The position numbers and the translations under genes were made by a program. The notes under the pieces are model-generated. The model was not told where the DNA came from and made no database searches. It saw only the letters and a program-made list of their open reading frames with translations. A DNA stretch of 13,543 nt from Firmicutes bacterium UBA5301 (GTDB lineage Bacteria; Bacillota; UBA5301): the NCBI GenBank assembly GCA_002408345.1, contig DHRX01000141.1, forward strand, positions 1,369 through 14,911, written 5' to 3'. Position 1 is the first letter of the stretch. Every line of letters begins with the position of its first letter. Below, in pieces: positions 1-5,708 of the stretch.

Positions 1-93
1 TTAGTGGCTTTGGTACCGGTTGGGGTTCCGGCTGAAAACCCACCGCAGCGGCCGAGAAAACCTTTGGAAGAGGTATTTAAGTTGGTGAAGTAG
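1..93 (+). CDS. Nitroreductase-family protein, C-terminal end only (partial)
   Basis: Frame 1 is open from the window edge to a TAG stop and encodes 30 residues. They include VPVGVPAENPPQRPRKPLEE, which resembles the usual end of nitroreductase-family flavoproteins: a hydrophobic strand, then G-x-P-A-E, then a proline- and arginine-rich R-K-P-L-E-E tail. These FMN enzymes use NAD(P)H to reduce nitroaromatics, quinones or similar acceptors. Only the tail is visible, so the subfamily and the start cannot be judged. The broken Abi gene begins about 20 bases after the stop. The family call rests on tail similarity alone. Confidence 0.6.
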   Translation, partial: LVALVPVGVPAENPPQRPRKPLEEVFKLVK

Positions 94-115
94 CGCCCTA
101 AAATACCATGCATAA

Positions 116-976
116 TTTACAAACTCGCTTGATGGTGATCCGGCAAACAGAATTGCCTATACCGACTTTGACCAGCTCATAGCAATCAATGATTTTGACA
201 TGAAGCTAAAAGTTCTTTTTTATCCGCACTTGATGTTCATTGAAACGGCATTAAAAAACTATGTTTTAGAAATTGTCTTACGAGAAAGTCAGAGTAAGGA
301 GTTTAACTACATTTATAGCACTCTGATAACAGACTATAAAAAACACACTCTGGGAAGTAGTGAATATCGTAAAGCTATAAGGAAACGTTTTACTTTGCGG
401 GACACCGTTTATGGTGAGCTAACCAAAAATTATTCACGTGGGACTCAGGTGGTTGAGCATTTTTATCATAAAGATTCGTCGGTGCCAATATGGGCAATTT
501 TCGAGACGTTTACCCTCGGAACTTTTGGTAGTTTCGTTTCCTGTTTGAATTTAAGCGTGAGGCGACAAATATCTTTAGACTTGGGACTAAATCAACGCTA
601 TGATTCGGATGCTAAGTTGCCACACGTTATTATTTTCGTTATTAAGGAGCTTCGCAATGCGGTTGCTCATAACAATGTAATTTTTGATGCAAGGTTTCGA
701 GCGAGCAAAATAAGAAATCAACTAATAGATAGCCTTGCTTGCGATACTAACATAAGCAAAATTGATTTCAAAAGTATTGTTGACTACCTTATTTTAATCA
801 TTTATATCCTGAAAAATCTTAAAGTACCCCGCACCGAGATGAAAAGAATGATTAATGAGTTTGAAAGGCTGTCCGAGGAATTGAGGTTGCAACTCCCCAT
901 AAGCATATATTCGGCAATTCTCCCAACGGATACGCGGAATAAATTAAAAGCGTTGCGAACGTTCGTAAGTATTTAA
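116..976 (+). pseudogene. Abi-family (Abi_2/AbiD-F-like) HEPN protein, N-terminally truncated
   Basis: The first ATG in frame is at 200 and would give 258 residues. The homologous frame runs back to 116, where 28 further codons include YTDFDQLIAINDFD directly before that ATG. In Abi_2 proteins this DFD-x-L stretch follows roughly 50 N-terminal residues containing the K-x-x-x-T-x-x-E-Q-I motif, and these are absent here. In-frame stop TAA lies at 113-115, no ATG, GTG or TTG is found between 116 and 199, and no Shine-Dalgarno precedes 200. The HEPN RNase-type motif R-x4-H is intact (RNAVAH, residues 152-157 counted from 200), as is the P-x-W-x-x-x-E segment near residue 96. The gene is clearly more AT-rich than its neighbours, consistent with acquired phage defence. 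Known members cause abortive infection. I infer a 5' deletion that abuts the nitroreductase gene and probably inactivates it; expression from 200 is not excluded. Confidence 0.7.
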
Positions 977-981
977 AAACC

Positions 982-1004
982 TTTTGCTCAAAGGTTGAGC
1001 AAAA
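982..1004. repeat. Perfect 10-bp inverted repeat after the Abi gene
   Basis: TTTTGCTCAA and TTGAGCAAAA are exact reverse complements separated by AGG. The stem starts six bases after the Abi stop codon. It is AT-rich and followed by AAAATAG rather than a T run, so it is a weak terminator at best. It could instead be a protein-binding palindrome or a 3' end stabiliser. The function is unknown. Confidence 0.5.
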
Positions 1005-1027
1005 TAGAGGAATCTTATTACCCTGTA

Positions 1028-1041
1028 TGGTATACTATAAT
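1028..1041 (+). promoter_or_regulatory. Possible extended -10 promoter for a short transcript
   Basis: TGG directly precedes TATACT (1031-1036), an extended -10 arrangement, and an overlapping perfect TATAAT lies at 1036-1041. No good -35 hexamer is visible 16-18 bases upstream. No open reading frame follows on this strand before the terminator at 1078-1108, so if it is active it makes a transcript of about 60-65 nt. Confidence 0.4.
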
Positions 1042-1042
1042 T

Positions 1043-1108
1043 AGGAATTGCGGTGGATGTCTTCGGACCACACCTAAGGAAGTCGGATGAGTCCGGCTTT
1101 CTTTTTTT
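1043..1108 (+). ncRNA. Candidate short structured RNA or orphan leader
   Basis: Between the promoter-like sequence and the terminator, the plus strand can fold twice. The first hairpin has an inner GUC(UUCG)GAC with the stable UUCG tetraloop (1058-1067) inside an outer GGUG/CACC pairing (1051-1074) around an internal loop. The second is the terminator stem. No ORF with a ribosome binding site lies in or after it, because the next genes are on the other strand. It could be a small RNA, an orphaned leader left by a rearrangement, or simply the end of the Abi transcript. I do not recognise a known riboswitch class. Confidence 0.3.
1078..1108 (+). terminator. Rho-independent terminator
   Basis: A ten-pair stem (GGAAGTCGGA / TCCGGCTTTC, two G-U pairs) closes a TGAG loop and is followed by seven T residues at 1102-1108. 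The T tract is on the plus-strand side only, so it ends plus-strand transcription and is not the terminator of feoA. Confidence 0.85.
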
Positions 1109-1175
1109 GTGGCCATTTATGATGATCAATGCATAATTGAATTATTCTTTAGATAAAGTTTTCGGCTTACATATT

Positions 1176-1403
1176 TTATATTAACAACACCTCAATACAA
1201 TTAGCGGTATCTTGGTCCAACGCCAGTTGGGTTTGGTCAATCTGAATAAGGTAGGCCGGATAGTCCTGCAGTAAAGTGACCGGTAGGCCAGGCAGTACAC
1301 CAAGGGCCCCTAGTTTATGTACCAGCTGTTGGTTACGGCTACGCACCCCGGCAATTCGGGCGGAAGCCCCTGGTGCTAAGCGAGTTAATGGGATCGGTTC
1401 CAT
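1176..1403 (-). CDS. feoA: FeoA, ferrous iron transport accessory protein
   Basis: This 75-residue protein has the FeoA SH3-like core. The order is P-L-x-x-L-x-P-G near residue 5, a central K-L-G-A-L-G-V-L-P-G turn, and a C-terminal A-L-D-x-x-x-A strand ending in I-E-V. FeoA is a small cytoplasmic protein that works with the FeoB iron permease. I chose the ATG at 1403 because AGGAG lies seven bases upstream. An in-frame ATG at 1421 would add six residues but has no ribosome binding site and would overlap the end of feoB. The gene follows feoB by about ten bases, so the two are co-transcribed. The order feoB then feoA is the reverse of the common feoA-feoB. I see no minus-strand terminator after it. 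Confidence 0.88.
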   Translation of the reverse strand: MEPIPLTRLAPGASARIAGVRSRNQQLVHKLGALGVLPGLPVTLLQDYPAYLIQIDQTQLALDQDTANCIEVLLI

Positions 1404-1413
1404 CTCTTCACTC

Positions 1414-3363
1414 CTAAACATTAAACAATAAGAGCAGTAAGTTAACTAAAAACCCAGCCATAAAGGCAACCGGAATAATAACCGCTACTGTAAATAATGT
1501 CAGCAGCGGTCCCCGCTCTTTCCACATCACCGCAAACTGGGCTATACAAGGTAAGAAGAGGGTCAGGGTTACTGCAGCAGTAACCAGGTTGCGGAGACCC
1601 AATATCCCCGAGCGGGCCAAATCAAAGAGACCGGCAGCCCCATAATCCCGACGGAAGAAGCCAAAAAAGAAAGCAACCGCTGTTTCCGGAGGAAGCCCCA
1701 AGGCCGAGACTAGGGGTCGGAAGAGACCAAGAATACTTTGGAAAATACCGGTCTGTTCTCCGAGCCAAATGACTACCGATATTCCTAAAAACACCGGGAA
1801 AATTTCAAGGAAATACCACTGCATTCGAGAATAAGTTTTTATTAAGATGTTACTCAACCGTGGCCAGCGTAAAGGTGGTACTTCCAGAAAGAACAAAGGG
1901 ACCTGGCCAGGAAGATACCGGTTTAGAAGATGCCCGGCTAAGATGAATGTAAAGAGAACCATGGCCATCCACAGGAGAACAGCACCCGGATATGGGCTGA
2001 GCAAAGCGAGAATGACGCCAAGCTGAGCTGAGCAGGGGATAGCCAAGGCGAGAAGGAAAGTAGCGATAAATCTTTCCCGTTTGGTCTCTAAAATGCGGGT
2101 AGTCAGGGTAGCCATAGTATCGCAACCCAAACCGAGTACCAGGGGGATGACGGCTCGACCATTAAGCCCCAGCTTTTTACAACCCCGATCCATGAGCAGG
2201 GCTAGACGAGGTAGGTAACCGGAATCTTCCAGCAGGGAGAAGAAGAAGAAAAAAGAACCTACTATTGGTAAAATGATGGCAATGGCGTAGCGGACCCCGA
2301 GGGTAACAATGCCATAAGGGCCGATAAAAAGACTTTGCCAGAACTGGGATGGAAGGATGGCGGCGACCAGGGCTGTACAGGCCGGAATAAGGAGGCCTTG
2401 AAAAAGGTGTTGGTCTAGCCAATCCACTAAGGTTCCGGCACCAAAACGGCCGACAAATAAGTAGAGCCCACAATAAACGACAGCTAGTAAGATTAGGAAG
2501 CCGCTCCAGGGGGCTACAGTTAATTGAGCCAACCGTTCCTGCCAGCGCTGAGTTTCTGGGGAACGCCGGGTCAGGATGCCTACAAGAACCTTTTCAGCAG
2601 CAGCGTGTTCATCTACCGCTAGCTGATAACTAGGCCCCCAATCGTAGAGCCCAGAGACTGAGATTAGATGGGTAACAATCTGGCGCCAACGGGAAGGGCC
2701 TTCTTTTTTTTGGACTAGTTGGCGGAGTTCGGTATCACCACGTAAAAGTAGAAGAGCTAAAGACTCTTTAGTAATCGAGTAGGAACTATGCAGTTGTGCG
2801 GATATAATCTGTGCTTTCTCTTGTAGAACCTGGTCAATCTGGGGCCGAAAAGCCGATCGGGGGTTAAGATGGCCTTTCCAAACCTGGGTAAGTACTTCTT
2901 TAAGTTGATCGATACCTTCCCCTCGGGTGGCCACAGTACCGACTACCGGTATACCTAAGCGTTGGCCGAGAATACTTAAGTTTAGGTGGTACCCTTCCCG
3001 GCGGGACTCGTCCAGCATATTGACGGCCAGGACAAGATGGAAACCAGCCCGGATCAGTTGGAATGTTAGGGGAAGCATACGTGTTAAATTACGGGCATCG
3101 ACTACTTGGAGGACTAGGCAATCAGGGTTGGCAAAAAGGATTTGCCGGGTCACCTTTTCCTCGGCGGTAATCGGCACTAAGGAGTAGAGCCCCGGGGTAT
3201 CAATTACTTCTATCGTTTGATCGTTAAGTAAGAGATTGCCGCTAGTTATTTCCACCGTTGTTCCTGGATAATTGGAAACGGTTACGTAGATCCCAGTTAG
3301 TTCGGTAAAGATAACGCTTTTGCCAACGTTGGGGTTGCCGATGATTAAAATTTTTTTAGTCAC
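1414..3363 (-). CDS. feoB: FeoB, ferrous iron permease (short form)
   Basis: FeoB imports Fe(II) across the cytoplasmic membrane and carries an N-terminal G-protein domain. All G motifs are visible: G1 GNPNVGKS (residues 9-16), G2 in YPGTT (32-36), G3 DTPGLY (55-60) and G4 NMLD (115-118), followed by VATRGEGID as G5. The C-terminal half is strongly hydrophobic and holds both Gate regions, each with its cysteine: IPCSAQLGV, where many FeoBs have CSARLPV, and FLPCIAQFAV. The RRDYGAAGL motif is also present. At 649 residues it is shorter than the 700-770 typical of enteric FeoB. I prefer the GTG at 3363, eight bases after AGGTGG; the GTG at 3375 lies inside that site and has poor signals of its own. 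It diverges from dacF, so the 131-base gap must carry both promoters. Confidence 0.93.
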   Translation of the reverse strand: MTKKILIIGNPNVGKSVIFTELTGIYVTVSNYPGTTVEITSGNLLLNDQTIEVIDTPGLYSLVPITAEEKVTRQILFANPDCLVLQVVDARNLTRMLPLTFQLIRAGFHLVLAVNMLDESRREGYHLNLSILGQRLGIPVVGTVATRGEGIDQLKEVLTQVWKGHLNPRSAFRPQIDQVLQEKAQIISAQLHSSYSITKESLALLLLRGDTELRQLVQKKEGPSRWRQIVTHLISVSGLYDWGPSYQLAVDEHAAAEKVLVGILTRRSPETQRWQERLAQLTVAPWSGFLILLAVVYCGLYLFVGRFGAGTLVDWLDQHLFQGLLIPACTALVAAILPSQFWQSLFIGPYGIVTLGVRYAIAIILPIVGSFFFFFSLLEDSGYLPRLALLMDRGCKKLGLNGRAVIPLVLGLGCDTMATLTTRILETKRERFIATFLLALAIPCSAQLGVILALLSPYPGAVLLWMAMVLFTFILAGHLLNRYLPGQVPLFFLEVPPLRWPRLSNILIKTYSRMQWYFLEIFPVFLGISVVIWLGEQTGIFQSILGLFRPLVSALGLPPETAVAFFFGFFRRDYGAAGLFDLARSGILGLRNLVTAAVTLTLFLPCIAQFAVMWKERGPLLTLFTVAVIIPVAFMAGFLVNLLLLLFNV

Positions 3364-3436
3364 GGGTACTTCCACCTGTCCAAAGAGATACTAAATTCTA
3401 CTGCTCTAATTGGGGAAAGATGATAGTAATGTGAAC

Positions 3437-3465
3437 TTGTGGAGAAATAAACAGAGTGTTATACT
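3437..3465 (+). promoter_or_regulatory. Sigma-A type promoter of dacF
   Basis: TTGTGG (3437-3442) and TATACT (3460-3465) are separated by exactly 17 bases and lie about 30 bases before the dacF start. A G- and A-rich block just upstream (3411-3427) is repeated exactly at 7443-7459 with the same promoter behind it, which marks the whole unit as one duplicated element. Confidence 0.75.
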
Positions 3466-3494
3466 GACACCAGTTAGGATTAGGAGGAGTTTTG

Positions 3495-4667
3495 GTGTTG
3501 AGGTTTTTACGTATAAGTCGTACTTTTGTTACAACAATTTTACTATTTTTATCGCTTTTACTGTTAACGGTTCCGGTCCTAGCAGAACTAAATTTTGATC
3601 TACCAGCAGAGTCGGCAATTCTAATCGATGCTAAGACCGGTCAGATTTTATGGCAGAAAAACGCCCAGACCCAGATGCCCCCGGCTAGCATTACTAAAAT
3701 TATGACGATGCTGCTGATTATGGAAGCGGTAGACTCTGGGCGGATTAGCCTAGATGATATCGTTACTGTTTCGCCCTACGCCGAGTCTATGGGAGGTTCC
3801 CAAGTTTATCTACATACGGGAGAGAAAATCACCCTAGAGAACCTGCTTAAATCTATTGCCATTGCCTCTGGTAACGATGCCTCTGTGGCGGTGGCAGAGT
3901 ACCTCTCCGGAACTGAAGAGGCCTTTGTGCGGGCGATGAATAAACGGGCTCAGGAATTAGGCATGCGGGATACGATCTTTTATAATTCTAGCGGTTTGCC
4001 TTTAGACGGTGGGGGCAATCTGACTACCGCTTACGATATTGCGATCATGTCTCGGGAGCTACTTAAACACCCTAAAGTTTTAGAGTGGACGACAACTCGG
4101 ATTGATTCTATTAGAAACGGTAAATTTGTTTTACATAACACCAATACCCTAATCGGCGCTTATCCAGGGGCAGACGGGATCAAAACCGGTCATACTACAG
4201 AAGCTGGCTATTGTTTGTCAGCTACCGCTGAGCGGGATGGGACTAGGTTAATCTCAGTAGTGATGCGGACGGAAACCGAGAAGGAGCGGTTAAGCCAGAC
4301 GATCCGCCTTCTCGACTTAGGTTTTAATGCATTTACCCCTCAGTTAGTAGCTAGTAAAGGGGAAGAGGTGGCTACAGTCCGGATCGCCGGCGCTCGGCGG
4401 TTGGAAAACCCGGCGGTAGCAGCAGCTGACCTAACAGTTTTGGTTCCTAAAGGGGTTACCGATGCGGTTCAGAAAGAGTTTGTTCCTAAGGAAAACCTCC
4501 GGGCACCTTTAGAAGCCGGGACGGCTATCGGTCAACTTCAGGTCAGTGTTGCCGGAAACCCTGCCGGAGTAGTAACGGTCGTGACAAATGAGGATGTCTC
4601 TCAGGCTAATTTCTTGGTTCGCTTCTTTCGCTGGGTCCGCAATGCGATTTCCGGACTTTTTCGGTAG
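3495..4667 (+). CDS. dacF: D-alanyl-D-alanine carboxypeptidase (DacF/PBP5-type)
   Basis: This is a low-molecular-weight penicillin-binding protein that removes the terminal D-Ala from peptidoglycan pentapeptides outside the membrane. It starts with a signal peptide (hydrophobic core about residues 11-27, cleavage likely after VLA at 28-30). The serine peptidase S11 motifs follow in order: S65-x-x-K68 (SITK), S125-G-N127 and K230-T-G232. The C-terminal domain of PBP5 type ends in an amphipathic stretch rich in F, W and R that would anchor it to the membrane face. Its 390 residues match the family. AGGAGGAG at 3482-3489 best fits the GTG at 3495, with flanking TTG codons at 3492 and 3498 as alternatives. 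Neighbouring spoVG and SPOCS genes make a role in sporulation cortex possible. A remnant of a second copy lies at 7443-7535. Confidence 0.9.
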   Translation: MLRFLRISRTFVTTILLFLSLLLLTVPVLAELNFDLPAESAILIDAKTGQILWQKNAQTQMPPASITKIMTMLLIMEAVDSGRISLDDIVTVSPYAESMGGSQVYLHTGEKITLENLLKSIAIASGNDASVAVAEYLSGTEEAFVRAMNKRAQELGMRDTIFYNSSGLPLDGGGNLTTAYDIAIMSRELLKHPKVLEWTTTRIDSIRNGKFVLHNTNTLIGAYPGADGIKTGHTTEAGYCLSATAERDGTRLISVVMRTETEKERLSQTIRLLDLGFNAFTPQLVASKGEEVATVRIAGARRLENPAVAAADLTVLVPKGVTDAVQKEFVPKENLRAPLEAGTAIGQLQVSVAGNPAGVVTVVTNEDVSQANFLVRFFRWVRNAISGLFR

Positions 4668-4702
4668 GGGTTATTCAGAGATTATTAGATTTTCAAAAAC
4701 AT

Positions 4703-4730
4703 CGACTAGCTGTTTTAGCTGGTCGTTTTT
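4703..4730 (+). terminator. Rho-independent terminator of dacF
   Basis: The nine-pair stem CGACTAGCT / AGCTGGTCG (one G-U pair) has a GTTTT loop and is followed by five T residues. It lies 36 bases after the dacF stop and separates dacF from the next transcription unit. Confidence 0.85.
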
Positions 4731-4742
4731 AATGGCAGGCTC

Positions 4743-4771
4743 TTGACAAATAATGTAGGATGATGTATGAT
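4743..4771 (+). promoter_or_regulatory. Consensus sigma-A promoter of the DUF2294 gene
   Basis: TTGACA (4743-4748), a 17-base spacer and TATGAT (4766-4771) lie right after the dacF terminator. This is close to the full consensus and predicts a strong promoter with a leader of roughly 55 bases before the first possible start. Confidence 0.85.
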
Positions 4772-4835
4772 TTCGTAAAATATACACGTATTTTAAAAAA
4801 AGGAGGTCGCAAAAGTACAATACGTTGACAGTCAG

Positions 4836-5156
4836 ATGCGTAAAGGGTTGGCGGAAATTATCAGTAGCCGTTCCCGATACTACTCTGGTCGCGGTCCGAC
4901 CGAGATCAACGTACAGGTCAAAGGATCTGTAATTACTGTGCGGCTTGTGGGCATGCTGTCCGCGGTCGAACGGAATTTATTGGACTTTGGAAGGGTAGAC
5001 CTTATCGATCAAATTCGGGAAGCATTCATCGATGCTACAGGTGATAAGTTGTGTCAGCGCTTGAGAGAGGAACTTGGTTTAGAGGTTTGTCGGGTCACTA
5101 GAGGAAATTCAGATTATAAAAAAGATATTGGCGTCTTGAAGTTTTATCTAATGTAG
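4836..5156 (+). CDS. DUF2294 / MpsC-like protein
   Basis: The 106-residue product fits the DUF2294 family (PF10057, named for MpsC of a proposed Na+-translocating system). It has the Y-x-G-R-G-P entry motif (residues 16-21), a V-R-L-x-G-M-L-S-A-V-E segment, a central helix with R-E-A-F-I, and a C-terminal half ending I-G-V-L-K-F-Y-L. Members are small soluble proteins of about 115-120 residues whose biochemical role is not settled. The start is odd: AGGAGG (4801-4806) is 29 bases upstream of this ATG, while the codon at ideal spacing in the same frame is GTA (4815). Starting there would give 113 residues and restore the usual length. It has its own promoter and terminator, so it is probably monocistronic. 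Family call fairly sure; start unsure. Confidence 0.75.
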   Translation: MRKGLAEIISSRSRYYSGRGPTEINVQVKGSVITVRLVGMLSAVERNLLDFGRVDLIDQIREAFIDATGDKLCQRLREELGLEVCRVTRGNSDYKKDIGVLKFYLM

Positions 5157-5179
5157 CTGGTTAGGCATTTCGGTTAAGT

Positions 5180-5196
5180 TGCACTGAACAAGTGCA
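5180..5196. repeat. Short perfect hairpin TGCACT / AGTGCA
   Basis: A six-base inverted repeat with a five-base loop lies between the DUF2294 stop and the terminator at 5213. It has no T tract. It may be a minor 3' stem or chance. Confidence 0.3.
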
Positions 5197-5212
5197 GGTC
5201 TGGCTGAAGCAG

Positions 5213-5252
5213 AACCAACTTAGTCACTAGACTAGGTTGGTTTTTCTTTTTT
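5213..5252 (+). terminator. Strong rho-independent terminator of the DUF2294 gene
   Basis: The 13-pair stem AACCAACTTAGTC / GACTAGGTTGGTT (one G-U pair) has an ACTA loop and is followed by a long T-rich tail. It lies just upstream of the cytochrome gene, so that gene needs its own promoter or readthrough; I do not see a convincing promoter between here and 5294. Confidence 0.9.
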
Positions 5253-5293
5253 CTGAGCTTATTGATTATGTTGATGAAAGGATGGATGTAGAG

Positions 5294-5638
5294 ATGAAAC
5301 AGGTAACGGCAGTCATTTTTTTGGTGTCTTTCCTCATTTGGGGTACGTCTGCGGCGCAGGCTCAGACTACGCAAAAAGATCTGATCCACGGCTTAGGTTG
5401 CGATAGCTGTCATGATACGGAGGTTCCCCAAAAGCTTGAAGGAAACGGGGTGTGTTTATCGTGTCACGGTAGTTACTCCGAGGTGGCCGGACTTACCTCT
5501 AAGATGGAACCGAATCCTCACGTTAGCCACTTAGGCGAGTTTGACTGCGTGGCCTGCCATAAGCCACATGGGGAGAGCGAGTTTGTATGTAATCAATGCC
5601 ACGAGTTTGAAATTAAGATGCCAGAAGCGGCGAACTGA
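5294..5638 (+). CDS. Secreted tetraheme cytochrome c (flavocytochrome c3 heme-domain type)
   Basis: The product is a 114-residue periplasmic-type c cytochrome. Residues 1-23 form a Sec signal peptide with likely cleavage after AQA. Four CxxCH heme sites follow: CDSCH (36-40), CLSCH (54-58), CVACH (85-89) and CNQCH (99-103). H76, H79 and H92 are candidate distal ligands. The spacing and the ending F-E-I-K-M-P strongly resemble the N-terminal heme domain of Shewanella-type flavocytochrome c fumarate reductase. Here it is a separate protein, as in two-subunit systems such as Wolinella FccB. It would pass electrons to the flavoprotein encoded 70 bases downstream. I chose the ATG at 5294 because the signal peptide starts there; AAAGGA lies 11 bases upstream. 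An in-frame ATG at 5282 is possible. No membrane quinol dehydrogenase or heme-maturation gene is in view. Confidence 0.9.
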   Translation: MKQVTAVIFLVSFLIWGTSAAQAQTTQKDLIHGLGCDSCHDTEVPQKLEGNGVCLSCHGSYSEVAGLTSKMEPNPHVSHLGEFDCVACHKPHGESEFVCNQCHEFEIKMPEAAN

Positions 5639-5660
5639 GTAAAACGGGCTTCTGTTTTTT
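5622..5660 (+). terminator. Possible partial terminator between the cytochrome and flavoprotein genes
   Basis: CAGAAGC (5622-5628) and GCTTCTG (5648-5654) form a seven-pair stem across a 19-base loop and are followed by six T residues. The 5' arm lies in the last cytochrome codons. The long loop makes it weak. It could let some transcription through and so make more cytochrome than flavoprotein message. Confidence 0.4.
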
Positions 5661-5708
5661 AAGTTCGTGCTAGGCAATAAAGCAAAGATAAAGATAGGGG
5701 ATGATTTT

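Noticed and set aside
982..1004. Inverted repeat as the terminator of the Abi gene
   Set aside because: The stem is AT-rich and is followed by AAAATAG rather than a T tract; the better terminator is at 1078-1108.
2927..3187. Open frame on the plus strand inside feoB
   Set aside because: It is antisense to the conserved FeoB G domain, has low-complexity R- and S-rich content and no ribosome binding site.
3411..3436. Possible Fur or other iron box upstream of feoB (GATGATAGTAATG)
   Set aside because: It lacks the inverted symmetry of a Fur box, and the same block occurs at 7443 next to ispE with no iron gene, so it belongs to the dacF promoter copy.
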